DNA of 64,000 nucleotides, taken from positions 186,001-250,000 of the forward strand of contig JAJFZO010000731.1 of the NCBI GenBank assembly GCA_021397835.1, written 5' to 3'. The position numbers and the translations under genes were made by a program. This DNA is from Moringa oleifera. Taxonomy: Eukaryota > Streptophyta > Magnoliopsida > Brassicales > Moringaceae. The notes under the pieces are model-generated. The model was not told the DNA's origin, did no database searches, and worked only from the letters and a program-made list of their open reading frames with translations. Below are positions 12,367 through 26,300 of the stretch, piece after piece. Position 1 is the stretch's first letter. Every line of letters begins with the position of its first letter.

Positions 12367-12557
12367 GATCTTCCCTTGTTTCCTTGTTTCTTCTTGAAAC
12401 GTGAATGTTTTCTATCGATCTGCTTTCTCAAGGAATAGGAGGGGATTTTGAAAGAGAGAGAGGGGGGGGGGGGAGAGAGCAGCAGAGGAGGAAGAAGGTG
12501 CCGAAGGCCTGAGCATTTAAATAGCTGCCCAATCTTATTTTAAAAACTTGCATGTAT
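12362..12557 (-). repeat. GA-rich leader-like segment, copy 1
   Basis: Closely resembles 13515-13680. Both contain gagatctt, a gtttcttcttga-type stretch, ttctcaagga, a GA run and gaggaagaaggtgc. Read on the minus strand it is CT-rich, like a plant 5' leader. It begins exactly where the CCCH fragment ends. It holds a 12-base G run at 12462-12473. Confidence 0.75.
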
Positions 12558-13319
12558 GGTTTTTTTCTTGGTTATTCACCTTATCAGAACTTCCAATGGT
12601 GTGATTGTTTCCCCACCTATGATCTACTGTTATGTAGTTCAATTTGATGTGTAATCCAAAATATACCATTCACGGGCTTCTCTGGTTTCCTTCTTTCCTC
12701 TGGCCTGCTATGTTCCATCTCTGATGTAGTATCTAACAAACATATTATAAGGTTGCTCCAAAGTTGCTTCTTTCTCAAGCTACAACATCTCCTAAACCTA
12801 AAACTCAGCAGACATATGACAAGAAATGCAATGCCTTCAGTAGCAAAATGACAGACAATGAAGAGTAAATCTATGCCATAATATGACAAAGTCAAGCAAG
12901 TTTCCAGTGAACCAAGAGCTTCATCAATTCAATTATTTCAATCCATCATGTTTTCGTTTTCTAGCTAAGATAACATATTTTCAACTTGGTAACTAATTAT
13001 TACTAATGTTTATAACATTCAGAAACATTTATCTTGCCTTGATTTCAAGGCTGAAGCTGAATAGAGAAAATCAAAAGTAATATCTCTCCAGACTGCTAAC
13101 ACCATAAAACACATACCCGAAGAATGCCTCAAGATTCACAGCAAGTATTTTGCCATGATTCCAAATAAAGCTCGATAAAGAAATAAAAACAATTCAACTT
13201 TTATTAACTGCAAACGTTATTAAAAAGAAGTGAGTAAGAGAATTTACCTGAGCCACTCATCTGCCATAGTAAACAAGATTGGGCTGCAAGGGAAAGAGGA
13301 ATCCCAATTCATCCGGTGC
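12558..13319. other. No recognisable gene
   Basis: A 92-codon minus-strand open frame at 12617-12895 includes a hydrophobic start and a Lys/Glu/Arg-rich end. I recognise no family in it. The rest is AT-rich without structure I can name. Confidence 0.4.
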
Positions 13320-13568
13320 CTATTTGAAAAGTGCTGTAAATGTCTGGAGATTTTGGAAGAGAAATAACAAGAGGGCGATCAAGAGAAGCCAAAGCCATGA
13401 AAGTGCAGCATGAAGGAGGCTTGCTAATCGGACGTTGCTGAAGCCGGAACTGAAACTGCCTATTCTCGATTTTGAGGGAAGTACAACACAGAGCACAGTA
13501 TCGAACCGGTGGTTTGAGATCTTACCCTGTTTTCGTGTTTCTTTCTTGATGTGAAATTTTTCATTCAA
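13320..13568 (-). other. Possible 5' end of an unidentified minus-strand gene
   Basis: A CT-rich leader (13570-13640) is followed on the minus strand by an 82-codon open frame, and in another frame by MALASLDRPLVISLPKSPD. A gtaagatctc-like donor lies near 13525. The CT-rich leader and donor look like a gene start, but I recognise no protein and no later exon. The segment next to it is duplicated at 12362-12557. Confidence 0.25.
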
Positions 13569-13745
13569 CCTGGTTTCTCAAGGATTAAGAGAAGATTTTG
13601 AGAGAGAGAGGGAAAGAGAGAAGCTGAGGAAGAAGGTGCACAACAATCTAATTTTAAAAACATGCAAAAGGCATGTTGAGAAGCAGGAGAGGAAGAAGGT
13701 GCACAACGGTCTCATTTTAGAAACATGCAGAAGGCGTGTTTTGAG
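13515..13745 (-). repeat. GA-rich leader-like segment, copy 2 with an internal tandem duplication
   Basis: Matches 12362-12557. Its last part, gaggaagaaggtgcacaac through aaacatgcaaaagg, is itself repeated (about 13622-13680 and 13684-13742). A further acatgcaaaagg ... gagataaattaata pair follows to 13860. Confidence 0.75.
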
Positions 13746-13749
13746 ATAA

Positions 13750-16700
13750 ATTAATATTATTATTTATTAGTTTATTTAATTTTAAAAAACATGCAAAAGG
13801 ATGTTTTGAGAACATGCACTTGGCATGCTCTGAGATAAATTAATAATAATAATATTATTATTTATTTATTTTATTATTATTTTTTAAAAGTATGATAAAT
13901 TTTGACTTTAAAATATTTAATTTAATTGAAAATATTTAAAATGTAAAACTTTAAAATTATTTAAAAATAAAAATTCAATAATTAATAGCATAAGTGAAAA
14001 TTAAAAAGCTATAAACATATTTAAAAAATTTTGTTTTATATTGATGTTTTTCAAAAAAACCATAAAAATATAATAACTCAAAAATATAAATAAAAAATTC
14101 AAAATACCTAATACAATGGATAAATTTCAAAGAAAAATATTAACACACAATAAAAATTTAAATAACAATATAAAAAATAAAATAAAAATTCAAAACTATC
14201 TGATCAACAAAAAAAACTAAAAATGTTAAAAAACTGAAAAAACCAAAAAAAATTAAAATAAAAAATTCAACAAATTAAAAAAATCAATGTTAGATTTTAA
14301 AAAATCTAGAAAATAAAAAAATAGTAAATCATATACTTAGGTAGTACAAATTTTGCTTTGAGGATTTAAGTAAATGCTTAAATGATTTTAGACCTATTAA
14401 GTGATAAACACTCCAAGAATCTCTTAAAAAAGAGAAAGTTACGAATGTATCTTTAAATAATTTCATGATTAATGCATGTTAAATAATTCTCTACAAAATT
14501 ATTTATAAAATTTTTTTTATTACATAAAAAATATTAAAAAAAATCAAGTTACTAAAAATACATATAGTAAAAAAATGTGAAAGAAACTAAAAATACTTAA
14601 AAAATAAAAATAAATTAAAAAATTTAAAAAATTTCAAAATAACTAAAAGAAAATAATAATAAAAGGCAATAGTAAAGCAAAAACATAAATTTTATTTAAA
14701 ACAAAATTTATCCAAGAAAATCAAGAAAATAAACAACCATATATCAAATAAAATCATAAAAAAGAAAATTTCCAAATAAAATAAAAAATTAAAATTGAAA
14801 GGTAATAAAATCAAAAAAATTCATAGAAACTAAAACATAAATGAAAAAAAACAAAAAGGTTAGAAAATTTAAAAAATAAAAAATGAGAAAACTATTGTAA
14901 AATAATTTAAAACAATTCAAGAATAATAAAATATTCTAAAAAAATTTCGATTTGGATTTGTCTTTTAAAGAAATATGTAATAAAAATATGATAAATCAAA
15001 CCATAAAAAAATAAAAATGCAACAAAACATAGAAGTATCTAAAATAAGTGAATAAAATTCAAAAATCCAATAAAAAACAAGTAAAAATTTAAAAATCAAA
15101 GAAATTAACAAAATTACAATTACTTAGTAAGGTCTAGAATTTGTAATTTTGCTAAATTAAAATAAAAATAAAAATATATCAAAAAATCAAATAAAATAAA
15201 AAATAAAAAGTAAAATGTAATAAAACAAAAAAATCACAAAAATAAAAAATTATAAAAATTTTGAAAAATTAAAATTTATAAAAATTTTGAAAAACACAAG
15301 AAATAAAATAAAAACAAATAAAAGAACTGAAAAACCAAATAAACTATAAAAAACCAAGAAAAATAAAGTAACTGAAAAAAATAAGTGAATAAAACTAAAA
15401 ACATGCAATAAAATAAAAAATAAATATAAAAAAATTATTAAGAAATCAAAGTAACTAAAATAAAATACAAAAGAAAATAAAAGAAATCCAAAAAAAAAAA
15501 AAACAAGAGAATACGTATGTATTATCAAAAAAAGATAATAGCAAAGAAACAAACTCTTTGCGAAGCAACAAAACAGATTTTGGTGAAATTTTTTTTTAAA
15601 AAAAGTAATAAAATATTAAATTTAAAAAAATATATCAAGCAAAATCGTTAGAAATAAAAAATTAATTAAAATAAAATATGTAATAAAATCAAAAAAAATT
15701 CAAAGAAAGTAAAAAAAACTAAAAAAAGAAAAAACACAAAAGATTAGAAAACTTAAAAAATAAAAATATTAAATAATATAAAATAATTTGTAATATTTAA
15801 ATAATTCAAGAATCATAAAATATTCTATAGAAAAATAGAAATAATTTTAATTCGCATTTATCTTTTAAAGAAAAATATAATAAAAATACAACAAATCAAA
15901 CAATAAAAAATATAAATACAACAAAAATATAAAACTTATTTAAAATAATAAATAAAAGTACATAAAAAATAAAATAAAATTCAAAATTAGATAAATAAAA
16001 AATAAAAATAACAAAAAGTAAAAAAATAAACTAATAAAATTAGGACCACTTAGAGAGATCTAATATTTGTCATTATATTGTATTAAAATAGTTAAAGATG
16101 ACAAAAATTCATAAAACAGGTGAAAAATAAAAGCAAATAAGAAGTTAAAAATCAAATAAAATAAAAAATCTAAGAAAATAAAGTTATTGAAAAAATAAGT
16201 GCTAGAAAATAAAAATACTCAATAAAATAAAAAATAATTATGAGAACTTTTTCTTAAAAAACCAAAAGTAACTAAAAGAAAATAGAAAAAATAGAGTAAA
16301 TGAAAATTAAACAAAGTCAAGACAATACATACATACATACATATATACATACACATACATATATATGTGTATATATATAAAGAGGCAATAGTAAAGAAAC
16401 TAAACTCTTTGCAAAGTAAGAAAATAATTTTTTATTAAAAATAAAATAGTAAAAATAAAATAAAACAAATATAAAAATATTTCAAAAAATTATTAATAAA
16501 TCAAATAAAATAAAAATATAAAAAATACTATAAAATCCAAAAAAATCAAAGAAAATAGTTAAAAATACAAAATATTAACAAACTTTAAAAAAAGAGAATA
16601 AAATAATATAAAACAATTTACAATAATTAAAGAATCATAAAATATTCTATAAAAGAATTAAAAATTTTTTGATTTATATTGATCTTTTAAAAAAATATAA

Positions 16701-18760
16701 TAAAAACAAAATAAGTCAACCAGTAAAAAAAATAAAAATACAACAAAAAGTGAAAAAATATAAAATATAAAATTTTTAATAAAATTCAAAAAATTAAAAA
16801 AGTAAAAAGTAAACAAAAGTTAAACCAAATAAGCTAACAAAATTGTAACCACTTGATGAGATTAAATATTTATTAAAAACTTAAAAAATTAGAAACTTAA
16901 AAAATGAAAAATTAGAAAAAAATATTGTAAAATAATTTATTATTTAAAATAATTCAAGAATCATAAAATATTTTTAAAAAATCAAAATAATTTTGATTTA
17001 CATTGATTTTTTTAAAAAATATAATTAAAATACAACAAATAAAACAATAAAAAATATAAACATAATGAAAAAAATGAAAAAAAATGAAATTTATCTAAAG
17101 TAATAAATGAAAGTGCGTAAAAAAATAAATTGAAAATTAAATAAATAAAAAATAATAAAATTATCACCACTTAGTATTAAAGTAGTGAAAGATGACAAAA
17201 ATTCAAAAAAAAAATGCAAAAAATATAAACAAAGTGAGAAATAAAAATAAATAAAAAAATAAATAAAATTAAAAATTTAAGAAAAATAAAGTTACTAAAA
17301 AATAAATACTAGAAAATAAAAATACTCAATAAAATAAAAATAATTATGAAAAAAATTTAAAAAACCAAAAGTAACTAAAATAAAATTAAAAAATAGTAAA
17401 AGAAAATCAAACGAAGCCAAATAAATAGTAAAAATAAAAAGAAACTAACCTCTTTTGTTTGATTAAAAGATAATACGTATAAAAATAAATTTTGTTTGAT
17501 TAAAAGAAACTAAACTCTTTGTAAAGTAAGAAAATAAATTTTGTTGGAAAATAAAATAGTAGAAATAAAGTAAAATATAAAAATATATCAAAAAATTATT
17601 AAAAATAAACAAAATAAAAATAGAAAAAAATTACAAAATCCAAAAAATTCAAAGAAAAAGTGAATTATTAAAAAATATAAACTTAAAAACTTAAAAGATA
17701 TAAAAAATAAAATAATTTAAAATAATTAAAGAATCATAAAATATTATATAAAACATTGAAAATTTGATTTATATTGATCTTTTAAAGAAAAATATAATAT
17801 AAATAATATAAATTAAATAGTAAAAAATAAAAATACAACAAAAATCAAAAGAATATCCAAATAAATAAAAATATAAATTCTTTAATAAAATTTAAAAAAT
17901 AAAAAAATAAAAAGTAAAAAGTAAACAAAAGCTGAACCATATAAGTTAACAAAATTGCAACCACTTGGTGAAGTTTAATATTTTTTATTTTGTTAAATTA
18001 AAATAGACAAAAATAAAAAAATAAATTTTTTTTAAAAATAAAATAAAAGTAAATAAAAAATTTTAAAAATTAAAAAAAACAAAGTTACTGAAAGAAAATA
18101 ATGAAAGAAAGTAAAAAATAAAACTCAATGTAACTTAAAGAAAATAGAAAAAAGTAAAAAAAATCCAACAAAATTAAGAAAATATATATAGAAAAAGATA
18201 TCAGTAAAAAGATAAAACTCTTTGCAAAGTAAAAAAAAATAGATTTTGTTGAAAAAATAATCAAAGATAAAATAAAATAAATATTAAATATATCAAAAAA
18301 TCATAAAACTTAAAATAAAAAATTAAAATATAATAAAATCTAAAAAATCAAAGAAAATAAAAAATAATTGGAAAACACAAAATATTAAAAAACTTAAAAT
18401 GAGAAATGATAAAAAAATAACTTAAAACAATTTAAGAATCATAAAATATTCTATAGAAACAATTTAAAATTACATTTCCATTGATATTTTAAGAAAAAAG
18501 TGTGATAAAAATACCATAAATCAAATAGTAAAGAAATCAATAAAAATATAAAATTATCTAAAATAAATAAATAAAAGAATGTAAAAATAAAATTTAAAAT
18601 TAAATAAAAAATATAAATAGTAACAAAAGCTAAAATCCAAATAAATTAACAAAACCACAACTACATAGTGAGGTTTAATATTTGTAATTTTGTTAAATTA
18701 AAGTATAATAATATAAAAAAAGTTATAAAAAATCAAATTTGAATCGCTTTTTTTATGCAA
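13750..18760 (+). repeat. 5 kb A-skewed diverged tandem repeat
   Basis: The plus strand is dominated by A with little C, so there is a strong A-over-T strand bias. Landmarks recur in the same order. aactctttg-aaag occurs near 15551, 16404, 17513 and 18208. gaat(c/a)ataaaatattc occurs near 14920, 15810, 16632, 16956, 17728 and 18437. acttag/acttgg followed by a taatatttg-like stretch occurs near 15122, 16048, 16852, 17164, 17962 and 18663. Spacing is about 0.7-1.1 kb, giving about five or six degenerate units. The 100-codon minus-strand open frame at 15250-15552 (mostly Phe/Leu) is just the complement of this composition. No gene. Confidence 0.75.
16318..16382. repeat. ATAC/ATAT microsatellite
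   Basis: Run of atac and tatg/tata units inside the A-skewed tract. Confidence 0.9.
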
Positions 18761-18851
18761 CGATCAGAGATGAAAAAAAAATTGATTTTGAAATATTCTG
18801 AAATAATTTTCTTTTAGCACCAAAATGGTGTTAAATTTGGTGTATAGAGTT

Positions 18852-18863
18852 GAGATGGCCTAA
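18852..18863 (-). repeat. Right half of a 12-bp inverted pair (possible element end)
   Basis: GAGATGGCCTAA, the reverse complement of 9893-9904. Just inside it is a small palindrome (caccaaaatggtg) near 18820. It lies within 110 bp of the right end of the A-skewed tract. Confidence 0.25.
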
Positions 18864-21719
18864 TTGGACTCCACGGGACAACCATCATGATATGCATGGC
18901 TAATCAAATAATTGGACTATGATATGTATTGCTTTTGTAGCATATGACTCACCCATGGGTCCTTTCTTAAGGTATTAATAAAATTTACATTATAATCTTT
19001 TGCATTGTAGTCAACACTTTCTTTTTTTAAATGATATATCAACATATTTTGTTGAATTAATAAAGAAATAGTAATTTAAAATAATTTAATAAAATAATTT
19101 ATTTATTTTTATATCAATATATTAAATTATAAATAGTAATTTTATATTTTTATCTTAAAACTTAACATTAAAATCAAATTAGTAAAAAAATCTTTACCTG
19201 TTTTTATGGCTTATTGTGCAAGTTTAAATGGGTGAGAATAGTTATGAATCGAGATATTTATGATATTGTAATGATAGTTGAAATAGAGCCCATGGGCCAG
19301 CATGCTTAGCGATCCAAACTTAAAGCTCAAACTCTTTACTATTATTAAATTCCTAATCATGCTCTTCTTGAAAAGATTTAGTTCTTCAATCAATCTAGAT
19401 CATTCAAGTAATCAGATAGTCATTCTCGTTTGATGTCATCATTGTTCATTTCCTTTCATGCTTACTCTTTTAATCTGAACGAAATATAATATAACAAATC
19501 ATCCACAACAAGAAGTTCCATTGTACACCCACGTATACCGATTTTAGTGGTGATCGAGAGTATAGAGCTTTCCTTTGGATCAACGGATACCCATTCTATA
19601 TAATTAATGCTGATTTAATAAGCCAATTCAAATGAGAAGTTTACCTTTGCTTACAATTACTCATTCTCAACATAATGATTTAACAAATATTATTGTCAAA
19701 GTATTTCAAAAAACTCTTTTAAATGAAATATATTAATTAATGGTAATTTTGTTGTTTTATTTTATTTAATATTGCATATACTATTTATTTTGAGAATATT
19801 TCTTATAATCTTAGAACAATCAAAAATAAAAAATCTAAGTAATACAATAATTTTTAAAAAATATGAAATGTTAAGATTAAATTGTGTTCAACCCCTTCAA
19901 GTAAAAACTTAAAAGGTACATATAAAAAAATGCACTCTAAATTGTAAAGGCTTATTAATTTAAATTTTGATATATCAATAGAATTAATTGTATATCTCTA
20001 TTGATATATCTAATCTTTTTATTTAATTTAAATTAAATTTTAACTCAAATGATTATGAAAAACTAACAATATTTTTTTTTGAATTATCTTAAATAATTTA
20101 AATAAATTCTATACTCCTTTTCAAATTCATACCTTTAAATTTGAACAATTTTTCTTTTACGAAATATGTTTTTGAATGTTTTAAATTTTTTAATTGTGAA
20201 AATTTTTAAAATAAAATTTTGATTCTTATAAAACTAAATTTTTATTATAATTTCTGTTTGAATAGTTTTTTAAATATGTAAAAAATTTCATGCCAATAAT
20301 CTTCAAATTTAATATTTATAATATTTATATTTTTTGATATAATCTAATTTAAATGAAATTAAAATAATTAATTTATAATTAATTTAATCAATATTGAAAA
20401 ATAAAAAAATAAAAAAATACATATAAAGTGAGAAGTAATGGACAAAATCACATGTTTTAAGAACAATTCTAGAAAAAATATAATAAATCATCAAGATTTT
20501 AAAATATGTAGTAGCTATAACATTATGTTAGTAAAAATTAAAAGGATTTTCTTTGGAAAGATTTGATATCATTAATTCACAAAAATAAAAAAATAAAAAA
20601 ATAAAAATATAAACAAAAAAATTGTTGAAATGTTTTGAAGTTCCTAAACCAGTACTCTTATTTGACAGAAGAAAACAAACGTGAAACTCAAAGCCGTATG
20701 ATACACTAGCATTGGGAGACACGTGTAAACCATTTAGGCAGGCACGTACTGGCCTTGGGAGAGTGTGGACCAAACAGGTGAGGACTGAGGAATATTGAAG
20801 TGGCACAGACGGGCAAGTCTGTCTGATTCATGACCAATTGAGGCAAGTTGCGATACATAGTGGCAAAAGATTTTATTATTTTATTTGCTTTTATATTAGT
20901 TAATAATATTGGGAAGGAAAGAGTAGCATTACAAAAACAGCTGCAGCAAATTATTTGTCCCAACTTAAAAGGCCAAAACAAGGACCACCTTGATTAAAAT
21001 ATTGGTACAATTTTGTTGAATTAAGCGACAATAATAATTTTAAAATATTGGAATATGAATCCATTATTTGATCCAATTGAATTTCTACGTTGTTCTAGAA
21101 CTTACCAGAATTTACTTGAGATAAAATTGGAATATTCTAGTTGCATTATTCTAACTTACCAGAAACTTCTTGTTTTTTTAATAAAAAAATTTATTGATGG
21201 TTAATTAAAGGTATGTCTAGTAAAGAACAACATTTAACAAAATAATTCGTAAATATTAGAGCATTTGTTAAATCATTGCTAAAATTTTTTTGTGTTTCTT
21301 AATGAATTAAGTATTTATTTTTTTATAATTTAAGAATTAAAATTGTTGTCCGCTAATAATAGTAATTTTGTTTAAAAAAATATTTAGAGAGTTTATTTGA
21401 ATAAAAATTAAATTAATTTGATTATTGATGATCCACGTTACATACTGATCAATTTCCAAAATATTTTTACTAGTTTATCATGCAAATTAATATATGTTTT
21501 TAAACTTAATTTAAATTTGTTTAAATATTACATTAAAATTTTATTTATAATTTATAAATATACAATATGCTGCATAGCTCTTTTGTTCCAGAATTTTAAA
21601 GTTCATGTACCATGACCATGTCATACAATGCAAGGGTCTAACTTATTTTCTAAGATCAATGTCTCAATAGTCACAACAAGATAACATAAAAAATGAATAA
21701 ATAGTTTCGTACTTACTAA

Positions 21720-21960
21720 GTTTAGTTGAGCTCGTACAATGTAATTATGAGTCCTAAGTTTGCTCTCGTGGGTTCATGGGAAGGGAAAGAGCCACATCAT
21801 AACTACGTGCCACGTTCTAGCCAAGCTACGGAGTGTGCGGGTGCGGATAGGCCATCCCTGCTGACGGCTTCGACTTGTGTGTTGGTTTGATGGTTCTAGG
21901 AGGCGAAGTTTGGGAAGAAACCCCTTGCCATTAGTGATCCTTAATGGCATGCATGTCTTT
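21720..21960. other. Island of higher GC content, unidentified
   Basis: About 240 bp with clearly more G and C than its surroundings (for example tgcgggtgcggataggcc). No open frame or RNA fold that I can name. It could be a transposon remnant. Confidence 0.3.
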
Positions 21961-24147
21961 ATGTATTTGAGGAATTATAATGATGGACTGAGAAATTGAT
22001 CATCAGATAAGATACTTGTAAACTTATAAAAATAATTAATAAATTAATTATAGTATTATAAAAAAGAGGTGATTGAACAATTTTTAATGTATAAGTTACG
22101 TTCTTAAAATATATATGCTTAAAAATTAAGTAATAAATGTTTTTGAAGCGCGCTTATTTAATTTGTTACCAATTTATAGATATAAAAATATTAATATATT
22201 CTAAATTTTATTTTAACCAATTGAGTTTATTATAATTTAATTAAAAATAATTAGATCTATTAGAATTTGTATTAACTAAAAAGTCTGATGACGAATAAAT
22301 TTTTCAGTGAAAAAATAAAATTTATATGGTGAAAAAAAACATTGAACTGAAAAACATCATTGATTTATACTTACTATTGCGTTTATTTTTCTTTTTTCAA
22401 AAGAGAATTTTCTTCTCTCAATGCTTTAAATTCATAAAGCAAATCATCTCAATCGAAATTACATAGTTTTTTAAATTAAAATTTGTTGTTAATTTAATTA
22501 CAAACTTTTTTATAGATTTGATTAATGTTATGTATTTGGTCCTTGGTAACATGTGCCCTTTTAACTGGTTAGGGTTATCTTGGTTGGGGTCAGCTTACTC
22601 GCTTTCTATTTACTTACATTTGAAAATATTTAAACATTTTTATTTTTAAAACATATAGTGATAAATAATTTGATTTATTGAATTTTTTAAATTATATATT
22701 ATTTACAATTAAATAAAATTTTAAAAGTTAATTATATTAAAAGTACATGCATTTTATTAATAATTTTGAATTAAAACTTAAAAAATTATATCTATTTAAA
22801 TTTTACGTTTTTATTTAATTTTAATGTGAAATTTTTATTTTTATTTTTTATTATTAACAGTTTTGTGCACACGAATCGCGTGCATGTGAATTTGTTTGCT
22901 TCTAAAATTAACCCAACATTTTATTATACACTATCGAAATGAATAAAATATTATTTTTATTTTTAATATTTTATTACTAAGTTTAATGTTAAAAAATATT
23001 TTATTTTTTTATAATGTTTAAAAAGATAATTAAAGTAATTACATAAGTAAAAGTTATATAAATATCATATATGTGTGCTAAATTATTAATATTAACAAAA
23101 ATTTCAAATTAAAAATTTAACAAAAACTGTAAATTTTAAATAGAGGTAAATTTTTTTCATAAATTTTAATTCGAGATCATTAGTAAAATATAAATCTTTT
23201 CAATGTAATTAACTTAAAATTTAATTAATTTTTTTTAAGTTTTTTATATTTTTAAAACATTTAAGTTAGAAAACCATTAATTTCTTGTTTGATGAAGATA
23301 TAATTCCCTTATATTATGTTTTATAATTTATGTATTTTTATTAAGAAATTAAGTGACAGAGTGACCAATGATACTGCTGTTTTTTTTTTTTTTTGTTTTT
23401 ATGATGAATTAGAGGTTAAACTTTATATTTTAAATAAGTGGAGTTTTGTCTTTGACAGCCTACTCATTACTGTATGAACAAGATTGTTAACTTTCTGCAA
23501 ACTTCTTATAACAGTGAAGCAGTTTGAGGTCGTCAGGTTTTGGGCTAATTAATAATATGATGATGGATTCTTCGTTAATCAATTTACAAAATAAGAAAAG
23601 TGAACATCAATAATCTATCAGTTTAATCTGATATTTGAGCTTATATGTGTATTATTTAAAAAGCAATGTAGTTTGTATAGTCTATGTGTGGGCTTTAATA
23701 AGTTTGTTTGGTCGGGGCTTGGCTTGCTAAATGAAGACTTGTTATTATCACTTTGGGTTTGGATTTGCATGACTTTCTTTAAAAAATTTAATTTTGAAAA
23801 TTGTTTTTTATTTTTTTTATAAATATAAACTTAAATTGCAACAAAATTTTTTGTTAAAATTTTTAGATGAAATTCAACAATAATTTCTATTAGAATTTCA
23901 TGCAAAAAGTATTAGTTGAACTTGATTTATTTTTTATTATAATTTTAGCAAAAAATTCCAAAAAAATTATTATTGAAATTTCTTTTTATGTTGAAATTTC
24001 CAATAAAAATTTCTTAAAATTTTAGGTTTTTATAAATGAAATCGAATATTTTATTTCTTTACAATAATTTCAATAAAAACGAGATACATATGTATATTCA
24101 CAATTTCTATATACATTATATATTCGATTATAAGAGTATATAAGTTA

Positions 24148-24200
24148 TAAGCACATATATATATATGTATATATATATATATATGTATATATATGATATT
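24148..24200. repeat. AT/TATG microsatellite
   Basis: Alternating ta/at and tatg units. A second, shorter run lies at about 24440-24462. Confidence 0.9.
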
Positions 24201-25649
24201 ACTTGTTTGCTTGATTAATTTTAGTACTTAATAATTAATATTTATATATTGTAATATATATTAATTTTATGATGATTATAACATATAGTTGTGATTCATA
24301 TACATTTATAACTTCCATGTATATATATTTAATTATAAGATTATACATATACGCCTAATTCTATGTTATAGATAAAATTGATCAAGTACAACTACAAGTT
24401 ATATATATGCATACATATACACAAGTACGCTTGTAACTTGTGTATATATATATATATATATTCAATTTTAAAAATATGCTTTATATATAATTCATTTATA
24501 TAGATTATATATATGTATGCTTTATATATAACAATGATAATTTGAAATTGTTTTCCAGCGCTTCTCAATTATTTCCGAAGCATATAATTAGGTCAGGCTT
24601 CAAGTAAGATATACCATTATAAGTACTCAAATTGGCTAACAAAATCTTCTTTGCAATAGCTAATATAAAACGAGGCATTTTTTGAAAGAACAACTAATAA
24701 ATAAAATTTCAAAGGGCATGAAGTCTGTACTCGTTTCCCCTAACAGAATTTACGTTAAGCTTGTGCATGTCTCTTTTTAACAAGTGAATGCATATAAAGT
24801 CACCAATTGTAGATAGACGTTATAATTGTGGAGGTTGTTGATACGTTTATTCTACCACATAGTTTCAAGAAAGATATCATATTGATTACATGCCGTTTTT
24901 GTGTCAACTTTAATAAGTGTTCTTCAATCAAAAGCCTAATTTCCATTTATAAACACACAAAAGTTATGAGATAATTTCTTTAATTAATGATTATAATCTT
25001 AATTATTAATAACTTCATAAGCTAAACTCACGAGAGAGAACCTATAGGAAAAAAAAAGAAGGAAAATCAATGTGCCTTGAGTAAGACATTGCACACTTAT
25101 CTAACCCTACACCAAATTAATTATTAAGAAACAAAGATCTAAATGAAAAAAAAAAAGCAAAATCTTGAGAATTCATGCACTGATTGTTGGTCCTGTAAAA
25201 ACATCTAAAAGTGAGTACTTTAATTTTTATCATTTAAAGGTTCATTAACTTTAAAATGGATCATAAAAAAAGTAAAATGAGATCAATGTAAAAAAATAGT
25301 TGCATCCACTACTATAGGTTCTGTAAACGAAGATTGATGAAGGTTTGTTTAAATGCTAATAATCGACTATAATTAGTTAAAAGAGTAACAAGCTCAATGT
25401 TTTGTCTTACCATGAAGACAGGGTTTGGCATTTGTTACTCTTGATGATTTTTTGGCAATAATAGACTAGGTGTCTAAGAATTTAATTTTTCTCACCTTAG
25501 TGCATTTAATTTCCTCCCAAATCAAATATTAGTATGAAAGATACTTGATGGTTCTTTTGTTTTGTATTTTTTGGTCAGATTGACTGATGTAGTGCTTAGC
25601 ATTGATCACCTTCGTTTTGTTAAAATTACAAGGTGTTATTGCTAGTATA

Positions 25650-26300
25650 TAAGATAAGTGCATGGCATAGGAACTGCATTATAAGGATTGCAAAATGTAG
25701 CTTTTGAAATGTCATTTATGCTCTTACAAGTACTAATATCAATTGTGAATTTTAAGGGGAAGGGAAATTACTATTAATCATAGCCTCTTTTTCTCCTTCT
25801 CATTTCATTTATAAATGGAATACTTGGCAAACTGAATAGATTCCACTTGAGTGAAGTTTACATCTAGTTAGTAATAGGTATATTAAATAGTCATAAGAGT
25901 GATTCTTTATATTAAGGCTTTGAAGAAGTATGTGACAATTTAATAAAATAAATAATTATAATTTTTTATTAATTTAATAAATTATAAAAATACTTTTAAG
26001 TCTTACAATAAAAGGTTCATGACAGTTTAAATTTTTAAAATTTTAAGTAAACAAGCTTACCTTTAGGGTAAAAATGTTAGATTTAGGTCTCTTAGGCATG
26101 ATCTCCAATACAAACTCACTTCATTAACCCACTAAGTCTCTAGTGGATGGATGATTATGAGTTTGAGTCCCAACAGGAATTGGCCTATCTTTCTTTGAGT
26201 CCACTAATTAATTTAAGTACTAAGAAGTTTTTCAGCTGCTTCTCAATACTTTAGAAGTATAAAATGAGATTTTCGTGGGAACTAGTATTTTCAAATTATT
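25650..26300 (+). repeat. 0.6 kb direct repeat, copy 1
   Basis: From ggaactgcattataaggatt through tcaaattatttaatttttta, this segment is repeated at 26825-27420 in the same orientation, about 1.17 kb away, with moderate divergence and small indels. No coding sequence. It could be a local tandem duplication or two decayed copies of a non-coding element. Confidence 0.8.

Larger units (their letters stand above)
18864..25640. other. AT-rich intergenic DNA, no recognisable gene
   Basis: Long AT-rich stretch. Open frames at 19211-19393, 20528-20981 and 21418-21615 show no motif I know. A less AT-rich island lies at about 21720-21960 but has no readable protein. Simple repeats occur near 24150 and 24445. 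Confidence 0.6.

Noticed and set aside
15250..15552. 100-codon Phe/Leu-rich minus-strand open frame that looks like a membrane protein
   Set aside because: It is the complement of A-rich low-complexity DNA inside the skewed tract, and copies of the repeat do not keep it open.
21720..21960. GC-richer island as a structural RNA or promoter
   Set aside because: I could not find a tRNA or rRNA signature, a convincing promoter or an adjoining gene.
26140..26190. SINE-like B box (gagtttgagtccc)
   Set aside because: No matching A box at the right distance and no poly-A tail. The match is too weak.
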